From Larix kaempferi (lineage: Eukaryota; Streptophyta; Pinopsida; Pinales; Pinaceae): DNA of 64,000 nucleotides. Shown one piece after another: positions 43,982-54,921 of the stretch. The notes below the pieces were generated by a model. It saw nothing but the letters and a program-made list of their open reading frames with translations. It did no database searches and was not told the DNA's origin. Numbering within the stretch: position 1 is the first letter of the stretch; each line of letters opens with the position of its first letter. A program made the translations under genes and the position numbers. The DNA lies in contig BSBM01000753.1 of the NCBI GenBank assembly GCA_027924585.1, positions 25,796,001 to 25,860,000 of the forward strand, written 5' to 3'.

Positions 43982-44750
43982 TGTAGCTAGGGTTTTACCC
44001 CCTAGCTTGTGCAAATGAGCACCTACTAAGGAGAAGGGACTCCTTAGTAGCAGTTCAGTAAATGGAAATTATTAAGTTAAAACAGAAATGTAAACTACTC
44101 TAAAACATGTGCATGAAACATAAACAACAAGATGTAAATAATGGTTTTTGTATTAATATTACCTCCAATGTGAAGGTTGGTGAAGCTCTTGCAATGTCCA
44201 AGAGGGTTGCTCCAAGCTCCAATGTGCTCCTTCTCTTTCTCCAATGGTGGAAATGGGCCAAAAGGGGCTCTCAAGGTGAAAGTGGCTCAATGGTGAGCTA
44301 GGGTTTCAAGAGAGATTTTGGCAGAGTAAGGGTATACTTGATTGTGGATATGGAATAAAGGGTCTCCATCACCTATTTATAGTTTTTTGGTGGTGGAGTG
44401 CTGGCCCATGGTTTTGGGAACCATATGGTTTAGGGCAGCTGTATAAGGTTTTTTCCTCCTTTTCCTCATTATTTTATATTTTTTCTTCCCTTTTTAGGGG
44501 GGTTTTTGCTATTTTTAGAGGAATTTTGGATATTTTTGGAGGAAAAAGGGGTTTTTTTTAGCCTTTTTGAGGCTATTTTGATGGTTTTGTGGCCTTTTGG
44601 AGGCATTTTAGGCCTTTTGGAGGCTTTTAGGCCTTTTGGAGACTTTTTAGTGGGATTTTTTGGGTTTTTAAGGGAAATATGGTAGGAAAATGGACAAATG
44701 AGCCATATAATGTGGTAGATGAGGTAGTGAACACTTTTTGGGTGTTAACA
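43982..44750 (-). repeat. Element T left (3') LTR
   Basis: It begins TGTAGCTAGGG and ends GGGTGTTAACA. The last third carries degenerate tandem words GGCCTTTTGGAGGCTTTTA near 44590-44650 and long T and G runs. It matches 56469-57234. Confidence 0.97.
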
Positions 44751-47434
44751 GATTGCCCCCTGATGTGCGAGGGGCAGGAGCTCATCGTATGGCCGATGGA
44801 CATCATAAGTCATGAATGGTTTTCCTGGGGTGTGGAGAGAAGAGAAGAAACAAACTGAAGCCCGAAACAATGATCCCGAACAAACTGCAAGAACTAAAAG
44901 TACATAACCTCAATAATGGATGAGGAATCATCTGATCATATGGACGAGGCGGGCATTCCCATGCTCGTATCAGGATATAACATAATAATAACAATGGGGT
45001 CCAAAAAAGGGGACCTGACATATACATGACCTCAAATACTGATTGAGGAATAATCTCAATATATGGACGAGGTGGGCATACCCATGCTCGTATCAAGATA
45101 CATAGAAAATAACTGTGAGGCCCGAAAAGGGGGACCTGTAGGATACATGGAGAACCACTGTGCACATCATATGGGTCCAGAGGGGACACAAATCTGGGAC
45201 ATACTGTTAAGCTGACCATGTTTGAGCTGAAAAATTGATACACTGGAATGATGACAGTGCTACTGAATGTGGTACCAAAGGAACTGATGGGATGCTGGAC
45301 CAGAGTGACAAGGGTCATACTCTCAATGGTACACTGAACTGGAACTGATCTGGGATGGAACTGGGTACTCAAGGAAGCAGATAACTGGATGGCTTCCGAA
45401 TACAATCGCCAACGCAGCCCGGATATCCACGGGAACATATAACTTGGGCATTCTGAAGTGACTCACCAATGTGCTAGAGTCGGGGGAAATCCGGGGTCTT
45501 CGACTAGAAACTGAAGGAATGTAACCCTACGTGATTCTCGACGATGCGATCAAGGTGCTGAAGTCGAGCATGTGAGAAACAACCACTCGGAGAGGCAATG
45601 ATGACTCCTCTCAGAATGGTCCGTAGGCACTTACCACAGATGGTGATAAGTCCAAGGTGTAGGGACCTCTGGGCCTATCCTCTGGAATAGAGGAGCTGTC
45701 GTCGATAGAGGGAGACCTGCCCCTATCAAGGCAATGATGTTTCCTTGACTAGAGCGCGAGGTGGAGAACCGAAATGTGATAGTACTGATGGCAGGACTGA
45801 CAAACTGGGAGGGAATAACTGGGCAAGTAGAGTGGGTGGACTCAAACTTCCTTTGTTCAGAGTATGATAATGGGAGTGATCGGGCAGCATATGAAACTGA
45901 CTGAGGGGAAAGGGATCATAGCTGTATTGGATCGGGGAGGGTGACTGGGCTGAGGGAGACTCAAGCTGGTATAAAATGGCAGGAGACTGCAGAATACTCT
46001 GAACAAAGGCGACCTGATTGGGGGTGCTGTCGAGATGATCGATCATGGTGCCAGGAGGCATGGGAGGGGACTTCTTCATGAGTTAAGGAACTAGAAGAAG
46101 TGTGTGTAAAATGATACTGTCGTGTGGATTTATACGAGCCCAGGACAGTTCATGCTCGTGGTTGCTTTCAATTTTAAGGAGTCTGAAAGCGATAAGAAGA
46201 CTCTGAAACGATGGAATGGTATTGTCGTGTGGATTTTACGAGCCCAGGACCATTCATGCTCATGGTTGCTTTCAATTTTAGAGAGTCTAAAAGCAAATAA
46301 GAAGACTCCAGGGGGCTGCTTTTTCGTATGTTTAGTCTCCAAGGCCCAAAGAAGCATAAAAGGATGCAATGAAGAACTCTTCTAGCCGGTGTGACTAGAG
46401 TATTCCTTTTTCGTAATTAGTTTACCAGGTCCGGAAAAGGGGTAAACTTATACCAGATAGATGCCCTTTCAGGTACTTTAATGAGCATGAAAGGAAGCAA
46501 GATTGCTCGGCGATCTTTTCATTGTTTTAGGAGTCAGAAAAGAGCTTAACGGAAACTCCCTAAGTGCCTTTTTCGTAAAGGACTTGTCCGGCCCGAAAAA
46601 GGGATAAAATTATACCGAACAAAAGGAATGGCCAGGCAAGGAGGAAGTGTTCAATCAAGGATCAGTAATGATGACCAAGAACGAGGGTAGGGGGGAACAC
46701 CGGTGGGCCTCCTTGCGGGGTGAATGGAATGGTGGCAAAATAACGAAACATTTGTAGTATGACAGGAGTGGAGGGCTCATGTAAAGATGTGGAACAATCC
46801 GATGGCGGCTGATGTGGCACCCAAACTGGGGCAGCAAGGTGTTCAGCGATCCGAGTGGCGATCTTGATGGACAGGGCACAGGCACAGGAGCCCGTAGGAG
46901 ATGAGGACTTTCCAGAGGAGGAGCGAGGGGAGGACTCAGAGGCAGCCGATGCAGGCAGTGATGCAGGATACGACTCTCATTAGGGAGTGCAGGGGACTCC
47001 CCCCGAGTTTTGTATCTACGTCATGTATTTTGATGAGGCTTTAGGCATGTATATCCATTTTTTGTATAGCTGAGTACAGGGGTACTTAGGACATGTAGAG
47101 CACGGAACATTTATATTTTTTGATATATATATATATATGCACATGGATGCACCTTTTTATGATGTTGTGTTTGTACGCACGTGGATGCGCATTACGACAT
47201 GTGAGATATTTGTATTGCACGTGGATGCAAATAGCATAGGATGTTGGGCACGTGGATGCCCCTTGTGTGTTTTATGTGGTTTTATGATGTATGTATGATT
47301 AGGCACGTGGATGCCCCTATGGATATGCATGTGGTTTTATGGTTTATGTACATGGATGCAAATGTTGATGCGATGCAATCTTTTTGGGTTTTTATATATT
47401 TTTATGAGATGTTATGGGATGATGATGCATGATG
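44751..47434 (-). other. Element T 3' region between second RNase H and LTR, repeat-rich
   Basis: No conserved protein domain is visible. A purine run CAGGGGGCAATC on minus near 44751-44762 is the likely polypurine tract. Two tandem pairs are present: about 122 bp period at 44897-45150 (TATGGACGAGG(C/T)GGGCAT, CCATGCTCGTATCA) and 107 bp period at 46112-46310 (TGTCGTGTGGATTT, GAGCCCAGGAC). A hairpin array follows at 47139-47361. The minus ORF at 44803-45438 is hydrophobic but is made by the tandem repeat and is not convincing as a gene. Confidence 0.65.
47139..47361. repeat. Array of six short hairpins with near-constant loop (C/T)GTGGA or CATGGA
   Basis: Six sites of the type NNNCA-CGTGGA-TGNNN occur at 47139-47152, 47176-47190, 47214-47230, 47246-47262, 47302-47317 and 47348-47361, spaced 30-55 bp. 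The stems change together: TGCA/TGCA, CGCA/TGCG, TTGCA/TGCAA, GGGCA/TGCCC, GGCA/TGCC. The first and last have CATGGA in the loop. The core CACGTG is also a G-box. The array lies between an AT dinucleotide run (47115-47137) and the second RNase H gene. Confidence 0.75.
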
Positions 47435-47863
47435 TTACATGGTGTGATTGATATGCCAATCTAGGATGTTGTTTGCCATTTGATCTGCGACACTATTGTG
47501 GGCTCTTGGGACATGTGTGAATGTTATGGATTCAAACTGTCGGCTGAGTTGTTTTGCGTGCAGGAATTTTCTAAAAAGACAGGGATCACGCACCTGGTAG
47601 CAGTTGTTGAGCTGGGAGACAAGTAGCTGGGAGTCAAGGAAGACATGAAGGTGACATATGCCCATCTGGAGGGCAGCAGTCAGGAGACCGGTCACAGCAT
47701 CATACTCCGCCTGGTTATTGGTAGCAGCGCCTATACATATTCCGTCAAGGTGAATCATGTCGTTGGAAGGGGAGTACAAGACCCATGCTGCAGAAGCCAG
47801 GTTGGGAGACCATCGGCTTGTGCCGTCAGCGAAGCCAATGTAACAAGGTGGAAGATGGTCCAT
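47435..47863 (-). CDS. Element T second RNase H (plant/archaeal-type, aRNH), downstream of integrase
   Basis: This is an uninterrupted ORF of 142 codons with all catalytic residues of RNase HI: Asp in IGFADGTSRWSP, Glu in ATNNQAEYDAVTGLL, Asp in HVFLDSQLLVSQLNN and Asp in RAHNSVADQMANNIL. It resembles the RVT_3-type RNase H of plants and of Tat-lineage Gypsy elements. It lies about 100 bp downstream of the integrase stop in another frame, so it would need its own start, a spliced or subgenomic RNA, or a frameshift. The element's standard RNase H has lost its first Asp, so this is probably the working enzyme. In the Tat elements I know the extra domain lies between RNase H and integrase; this position is unusual. 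Confidence 0.88.
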   Translation of the reverse strand: MDHLPPCYIGFADGTSRWSPNLASAAWVLYSPSNDMIHLDGICIGAATNNQAEYDAVTGLLTAALQMGICHLHVFLDSQLLVSQLNNCYQVRDPCLFRKFLHAKQLSRQFESITFTHVPRAHNSVADQMANNILDWHINHTM

Positions 47864-47967
47864 CTGTGGTCATGCAAAAATGATGATTGTGAGATGATGG
47901 TAAAAAAGGTGAAAAACAAAAAAGAGAGCAAACTGTACAATGCGGACCAATGAGGCCACGGTTTCAT

Positions 47968-48989
47968 TTATGGGTAAAAATGCTTAAGGTACAACCCATT
48001 ACGGGGGTTGCGCAAAGGATGGCCTTCGGAGTCGGCTAAGATGTATGCCCCCTTGCCGAGACAGGTCTGGACGATGTAAGGGCCTTGCCACATGGATTCA
48101 AACTTCCCTTTACCGGTTTTGTCATGGGCTTTGTCATAGGCGAGGACGAGGTCCCCTTCGTGGAAAGTTCGAGGGTGAACATGTTTGTCATAAACGGCTT
48201 TGGACCGGTTCTTGGCAGCCTTGATGTTCTGGAGAGTGGCACGACGGTCTTCATCGGCTTGTTCGAAGGATAGCAGACGTTGCTCGAGTGGGGAGGTATC
48301 GGGGAGAAGCTCGACGACGATTTGTAGGGCAGGTATCTGACACTCAATGGGGAGGACAGACTCTACGCTGTGCACTAAGTGAAACGGGGTAAAACCAGTG
48401 GCGGTCTTGGTAGAGGTACGGTAAGCCCATAAGGCAGGGAAGAGCATGTGGTGCCAATTGGACTTATGCCGGTCAACAGTGCGTTGGAGGATGGTTTTTA
48501 AGATTTTGTTGATGGCCTCTACTTGGCCGTTCCCTTGGGGGTAGTAAGCAGAGGAAAATTGGTGTTCAAATTTGAGGAGGGTGGATAACTCACGCGAGAC
48601 AGCATCTTCGAAGTGGGAACCGTGGTCAGAGACTAACTGCTTAGGAACCCCGAATTGAGTGATGACATGGTTGAAAAAGAAACGGGCAGCAGTGTCGGCG
48701 GTACAATTGAAGTAGGCATGGCTTCCGCCCATTTGGTGAAATAATCAACGGCGACAACGATATACTTGTGGCCATTGGCAGACGGGGGTCTACACTCCAT
48801 GAAGTCTATGGCCCACTTAAAAAAGGGACCAGCGGTGATGGCTGGATGTAACGGAGCAGGAGGTGTTCGGGCCTTGGGGGCAAAAAGTTGGCAGTTATGG
48901 CAGTGTTTGACCGCAGTGATGCAGTCGGTGAAAAGGGTGGGCCAGAAGTATCCAACGTGGATGACCTTTTGGGCGGTGGCCATTCCCAA
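47968..48989 (-). pseudogene. Element T integrase
   Basis: The zinc part reads CITAVKHCHNCQLFAPKAR. The core has FKWAIDFMECRPPSANGHKY (first Asp), QLVSDHGSHFEDA (second Asp) and SAYYPQGNGQVEAINKILKT (Glu), then FPALWAYRTSTKTATGFTP. The C-terminal part has FHEGDLVLAYDKAHDKTGKG and WQGPYIVQTCLGKGAYIL. One frameshift lies between about 48640 and 48735 just after YFTKWAEAMPTS; otherwise the 254-residue downstream ORF is open. The gene ends at 47968, 104 bp before the second RNase H starts. Confidence 0.92.
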
Positions 48990-49001
48990 GAAATGGTCGC
49001 C

Positions 49002-51347
49002 TCATGCGCCGCTATGACAGTCATTGAGGACGTGTTCAGCTTCCTCATGTGTAAGGCAACGACGAAGAATGGTGTCAACCCCTCGCTGGTAAAGGACATC
49101 GCCTAGGAGGAGATATCGAGAGGCCTGGTGACGGATGCAACAACGTCCATTACGGGTGACTTTGGGTCTGAACTTCTGCGTGTGCAGGTATAACAAAATA
49201 TCACTGTACCATGGGTCATCAGACGAGATGGTGAACAAATGGTTGTCAGGTAACTCATCGGAGATTTGTTTGGCCGGGAGAAGGGAAGGGAGATCAGTGA
49301 TGAGCTGGGCAAGCACGAGGGCTTTGGTGCTCTTAGGGGTTTTGAAAGTAAGGTCATATTCCTGGAGGATAATGACCCATTTGGAAACACGACCTTGTAG
49401 TAGCCGCCGGTTGAAGAGGTATACCATGGGGTTGGAGTCGGCGACGACTGTAGTATGACTAAGTAAGATGTAGTGTCGCAATTTTTGGACGAAAAAGACC
49501 ACAGTGAGGGCGAGTCTCTCCTCATATGGGTAACGTAGAGGGGGCCCAGACAAGGTCTGGCTGACGTAATAAATGACATGCTCCTGGTGAGAAGCGTCTT
49601 CTTGAACCAAGACTCCGGACACAACATGCTCGGATGCCGAGACGTAGAGGATGAAGTCCTGGGAGAAATCCAGAGGGGAAATCAAGGGAGCTTGGGTGAG
49701 AGCTTTCTTGAGGGCTTTGAATGCAGCTTCTGCTTGCTCATCCCAGACGAAGGGTACGTGGGTACGGAGCAGACGCAAGAAACTGTGGATGGTAGTGGCG
49801 TAATCAGGAATGAAGCGTCGAAGGAAATTGGAGCGCCCTTGCAGACTTTGGAGTTGCCGGAGCGTGCGAGGAGAGGGAAGGTCCAAGATGGCTTGGACCT
49901 TCAGGGGATCAACAGTAATTCCTTTCTGGGAAACAATAAAACCCAACAATCGGCCTGCCGGAACACAAAAGACACACTTGTGTGGGTTCAAGCGGATTTG
50001 GTATTTGCGACAATGTAGAAAAACTTGCTGAAGGTCGTTAAGGTGGTCTGATCGTTTCCGAGAACGAGCTGTAAGGTCATCAAGGTAGACTAGCAGGATA
50101 TGGACCAAGTCATGGAAGCAATAGGTCATGGCCTGCTGGAAGGTGGCACCAGCATTTTTGAGGCCGAAAGGCATGACGCGATAGGCAAAGGTGCCCCATG
50201 GGGTGGTAAAGGCAGTTTTGTACTGGTCTTCCTTACGGATCTGAATCTGATTGTATCCGGAAAAACCGTCCATGAAAGAGAGGACTTCATGTCCCGCGCA
50301 TGCATCAATGAGCTAGTCAATAAATGGCGTGGGGAAGTTATCCTTGGGACAAGCGTGGTTTAAATCACGGAAGTCAGTGCATACTCTAATGGTGCCTTGT
50401 TTTTTGTTAACGGGGACGGGGTTTGAAACCCATGTGGTATAGGCAATAGGATAAATGAATCCTGCCTTGCGAAGTTTCTCAATCTCTGCTTTGACACCTG
50501 GGTGCTTTGAGGGATGAATGGGACGCTGTTTCTGACGGATGGGGGGTACATCAGGCCATGTGTCAATGTGGTGCTCGATAATGGCGGGGTCAAGATCGGG
50601 CATTTCGGTATAGGACCAGGCAAAGACGTCACGGAACTCTCTGAAGAGGTTAGTGTATTCCTCAATCTCTTGCTTACTGCAGAAGGCTCCTAAAGTGATG
50701 AGTTCAGGGGCACTCCCGAGGGTAGCGATATCAATTTGGATGACAGGTGAGATGTTAGCCATGTTACCCTCCTCGAAGGCGTCAGGAGCAGGAATAGGGT
50801 CCTTGAACCAGTCGACCTTGGTGGGAAGGAAGTCTTTGGATTCAATCGTGCACTGGGTGGCTGTGCGAGAGAAGGGTTCTTCTGGGATAAAATAGGAACG
50901 GTGGTGCATGTCATCCCAGGGATAATCTGGGGCAGTAAGGGCCTCAAGAATCTCCTCATCAGTATGGAAAGTTTGTGTCGTCAAATCGGTTGACGAGGGG
51001 GTAGTGGTGGAAGAGATCATATAAATGGTATTAACCTCTCCTGAAGGAGAAGAGACCGGGGGGTAGATCTCCTCAATGGTAGGTGGTGCTGTATCAAGAT
51101 CCAGATTGTTCATCTCATAGAGATCCACTCTGTAATCTGGGAGATCGGGACAGTCGTGTGAGTAATGCCCGTAAACACCGCATATGACATAGGGGTGGTT
51201 GGTATGCAGGGATTTATCTTTGGGCTTGGGGGTGGGGTTGAGTTCGACAACGGGAATGTTGGGGTCGTCGTCGAGCATTTGCATGTGTCTCTGCAATGCC
51301 GGTAACTGGGGGCATTGATGAGTCACATGGCCTAACTCATCGCACAA
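49002..51347 (-). pseudogene. Element T Pol: zinc-knuckle pair, reverse transcriptase and degenerate RNase H
   Basis: One frame with a single TAG at 50313 (Gln expected after TPFID). The start has two knuckle-like motifs: CDELGHVTHQCP (its first Cys codon now TGA at about 51350) and YVICGVYGHYSHDCP. RT follows: FREFRDVFAWSYTEMPDLDP, GTIRVCTDFRDLNHACPKDN, SFMDGFSGYNQIQIRKED, MPFGLKNAGATFQQAM and ILLVYLDDLTARSRK with the Asp pair intact. RNase H reads FILYVSASEHVVSGVLVQE: the first catalytic Asp is Ser. VVADSNPMVYLFNRR keeps another Asp. DFRDLNHACPKDNFP is typical of Tat/Athila-like RTs. Confidence 0.9.
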
Positions 51348-51354
51348 TGATCAT

Positions 51355-52284
51355 TTAGGAGGAGCATGAAATACTGGGGGGTTTTTGACTGTCTTGGGAG
51401 GTGGTACAGCAGTGTAAGGTTGGGGACCTCTGCCCCCAGTGGGTTTGGGAGTAGGGGGAGGATTCATGGAGGACGAAGGGGTAGAGACACCGGGGGGGTG
51501 GCTGAGTGGTAGTAGCCATGGGTTGCACCGGTTGGAGGATGACGCTTGGTGTCAGCGGGGGAACGGGACGCGAAAGATACCAGACGGGTAATACCAAGGT
51601 TAGCCCAGGGAGGCTAAGGGTAGCCATAACTGGGGCGCTTACTACTCCCGATGGAGGGACTAGGAAGGGGATTGTATGGATAGGTGTAACACCAATGTGG
51701 CTAGGTACCAGTGGTGGTTTAGGCAACAAAGGTCGCTGATTGGTAGTTGTTTGGTTATCGTGGGGCAGGGTACATAAGTCAGACACTTCGGGCGTAGATG
51801 ACGAGGGAGGAATGGATTGGAAGGTGGATGTCATTGGCGGGTCTAAGTAAACTCCGGGTCCCAAGGAGGAAACAAATGAGGTAGCAGCACCACTGACCAG
51901 TTGTTCAACCATGGGGAGAACATTTTCGGGTGCAGCGGGGGCATTTGGATCATAGTAAGTGAGTTGGTCAACCTTGACCATGCGTCCCTCATGGGGGAAC
52001 ATCATGGTGCGAAAGACAGAAGAGGCAACTGCCCGCATGGCATACATGTAACTGCGACCTAGTAAAAGGTTATAATCCAATTGGGCATTGATTACCTTGA
52101 TGTCGATGAGTACGGTTTTGCCACCTAACTGGATGGGGACATTGGCTAGGAGGCCTTGGGGATGAGCCGAGCGACCGTCGTAGGCACGTAATGCAGTGGT
52201 GGACTGCTGGAGAGTAGGGGATCCCAACTTCTGCCACACGAATGTAGACATAACGCATGTGGAGGCACCTTCATTGATGATGCA
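51355..52284 (-). pseudogene. Element T aspartic protease and Pro-rich linker
   Basis: Around a TGA at 52282 the sense strand reads CIINEGASTCVMSTFVWQKL, where the catalytic Asp is Asn. Then ALRAYDGRSAHPQGLLANVP, GKTVLIDIKVINAQLDYNLL and LGRSYMYAMRA match the protease of Tat-type elements. From about residue 130 on it is Pro/Ser/Thr-rich without motifs. It lies in the Gag frame, while Pol proper is in another frame, so expression of RT would require a frameshift or splicing. Confidence 0.8.
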
Positions 52285-53310
52285 TCAATGGATGACAAGA
52301 TTCCGAACGAAAACAGAAACTTGGAATGCTAAGGTGGAAGGCAGGCGGGGTTCGGACTGGTCCAAATCAAATGCCATCAAATTCGAATCATTTGGGTCAA
52401 TCGCCCCAATGCCTGAGAGTAAAGTCTTGCGCTGGGAAGGGTAGTTCTTCAAGACTTCTAATGCAGACATGGCTGCGGGAGATTGGGATAGGTCATCTAC
52501 AATGTTGTAGTTTGACGCAGCGCGTGCATTAGGGTTATTGTTGATACGACGAAGTGGGAAACAAGGTTCTTTGGGAGCGCCATCTAGTGGAGGTGGAGGT
52601 ATACGTAACGCCTGATCAGTGGGATGAGCGTTATTGGGTTTATCAATGGGAGGTGCTTCAGTGGTGGAGCCATATTGGTTCCGATGGGTCTGAAGGTTGA
52701 CGTCAACGGATGACATCATCAACAGGTGGTGGGTCCCTGAGTCGAACATGGGTTGATCAGGGGCAGCGTAAGTGATTTGTTGTTGGGGAGGCACATTGGC
52801 TTGAGGTGGAGCCAATGGCTGAGTGTTCACTACGCCTTGGGTTGGTAAGGGGTTTTGCAGGACCAAAGGTGGTTGCTGAGGTTGTGGGGGGTTGGGTGGT
52901 GCCTGAGGAGCCGCATGCCCTTGGCGATGGGAATCGTCAACCCAGAGTTGCCTAGCTCTCTCCAAGTGTAGGAAAGCGTGTGTGTAGTGGCCATATACCC
53001 CGCAAATAGAACAAGGATGGTTTGTTCGCAAATTGGGGTTTTTAGCCTGCTTGGGCGGGCGATTAGGGTTTTGGTTAGCAGGGGCCGCATTATTATTGTC
53101 TGGAGGATTAGCCGGTTGAGTAGCTTGGTCTGTGGGTTGGTTGTTCCCATGATTACGGCCCTTGCCGCGGTTTTGTTGGCCCTGGTTGCGTTGGTTGTTC
53201 TAGTTTTGTTGCGGATTGTGTTGGGCGTAGACTTTCCCTTGGGCAGCAGGTGGATTCTGAGGTTGCGCAGGTGCTGGGGCAGGCTGCGGTGGATGATATG
53301 TAGGTGGAGG
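52285..53310 (-). pseudogene. Element T Gag C-terminal region with zinc knuckle
   Basis: In the Gag frame after a TAG at 53311, this region has Pro/Gln/Asn-rich sequence, an RNA-binding-like QNRGKGRNHGNNQP stretch, and RTNHPCSICGVYGHYTHAFL, a knuckle with its last Cys replaced by Phe. The rest (52285-52900) is Pro-rich linker toward the protease. The knuckle is very similar to the one at about 51190 on the other side of the protease. Confidence 0.7.
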
Positions 53311-54921
53311 CTACGTAGGTGCAGCAACTTGCGGGGGTTGCTGATATGGATGCAGAGCAGGTTGTGGGTTCGCCACAGTGGCTGCCTGTGGCGGGTAATA
53401 AGTGGGTTGGGCTTGTGCAGGCGCAGGAGCTGGTGCAGCCTGCTGATGGTAATAGGGCTGAGGTGCGATCAGGGGGGCGTAAGTAGAGGTCACATGACCG
53501 AAGCACTGAGGTGGACATGAGGGCCCATGGGAATGGTGGTGATGTGTCATGGGATCATACGAGTTGGTTTCTCCAGACTGTGAGGTAGCCCGCGAAAGGT
53601 CGGGGCCAGGGGTAGGACGTGCTCTAGAAAATGGTTGGGGATGTGAAGAAACACGGCCAATGATGCCGTCGGCAGCGTGAGATGCCCCTGGCGCATCGTG
53701 CTGGGAGGACTCACCGCGAGGGGCGTCAGGTATAATGGTATAAAGGTAACCCGACTGGGCGTAAATGAGGTCAAACTGTTGGGCCTTAAGGATGGCCTCT
53801 TCTTCAGACTGGGGTCTTTCTGATGCCACATCCTTAGCAATGACAGGGAGAAGGGATTTGAGGAACCAATCTAGGAAGATATGGTCGTCTAATTTGATCT
53901 TGCATAAGCTACGGCATTGACGCCACTCATAGATGTGGTCTGTGATGTGGGTAGCCGTGTTTTGTCTGCAAGATAGGAGGATCTGAACGCCCGCGTCATA
54001 GCGGACAGGCAACTAGAAGAACTGTAGGAAGGTCGAGGCAAGGGAAGTAAAGGTGGCATGGGTCCCATGGGGTTGCTCGATAAACCACTTGGCTGCAGAG
54101 CCAGTGAAGGTGCACTGTAAGAGACGGAGGCGAACATAGTCGTCCACAATGGAGTTGGAGGAACACCATAGGTGGAAAGACATGATATGGTTTTGTGGGT
54201 CCTCACCGGCCTTGCCCTCGAACTTAGGGATGTCAGAGGGGAGCTTGGTAGGCATATGAGGCCACACAGGGTCGTGTCGAATAGGGTCGTTGGTCAATCT
54301 AGCCAGATCAGGTAGGTTGAGGCTAGCCATAAATGGAAAACTGGAAGAAGGATGTGACACAGTAGGGGGTTGGGCCAAGTTGGGGCCAATGACCCCAAGT
54401 GGAGGGGCAGGGTTTGGAATGGTGCCCCCAAGTGGGGGAACTAAGGTGGTATAGGATGGTCCTGCACCACCATAGGTAGTATGAGCCACTGATGGAGTGG
54501 GAATAGGTATTCCAGCTGTGGGAATAGGTGCAATGAGGGAAACAGTAGATGGGGGCCCTGCGGAGGGAAAACCCAATGCAGGGATGGTAACTGGTGTAGT
54601 GGTGGATGTACCACCAATGGTCCCTACAACGAAAGGAGTGGAAGTCGTGCCAGCCATGGGGCTAGTAGGGGCAGTATAAATGGGGTTCTCAGATTCTGTC
54701 TCAGAATCAAAGGTAAAGTAAGGTGCATCAATATCTGGTGACGGAGTCCTATGCCACTGACGAGTGGAGTCAAGGGACAAGGCTCGAGATCTATGATAAG
54801 TGGTATCAAGTGATGATGATCTGTGACGGTGACGGGTGGTGTCAAGTGAACCGTGCTGTGGGGGCTCGCCCCTGAGGCGCTGAGAATGTCTCAGGGACTC
54901 AATGGTGACAGATGGTGTCAA
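53311..54921 (-). pseudogene. Element T Gag, N-terminal and capsid regions
   Basis: The start at 54921 opens with an Arg/Ser/His repeat (SLDTTRHRHRSS, SLDTTYHRSRAL, SLDSTRQWHRTP; three units of about 13 residues), then a long Pro/Thr/Gly-rich part, and a capsid region with MPTKLPSDIPKFEGKAGEDP, RLRLLQCTFTGSAAKWFIEQ and TFTSLASTFLQFF. A TAG at 54013 interrupts, and the frame continues with ILLSCRQNTATHITDHIYEW and DHIFLDWFLKSLLP. Only one stop breaks the first 536 codons. Confidence 0.85.

Noticed and set aside
44803-45438. A 211-codon hydrophobic minus ORF considered as an env-like gene of element T
   Set aside because: Its length comes from the 122 bp tandem repeat; it has no signal peptide, no clear single transmembrane topology, and no upstream continuity.
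47435-47863. Host RNase H gene instead of an element gene
   Set aside because: Orientation, position between integrase and 3' LTR of an otherwise continuous element, and intact flanking duplications make capture within element T more likely than a separate host gene; still, origin from a host gene is possible.
49578-50363. Plus-strand ORFs of 73-146 codons opposite the element T Pol
   Set aside because: They are antisense shadows of RT and RNase H; no codon pattern or domain supports them.
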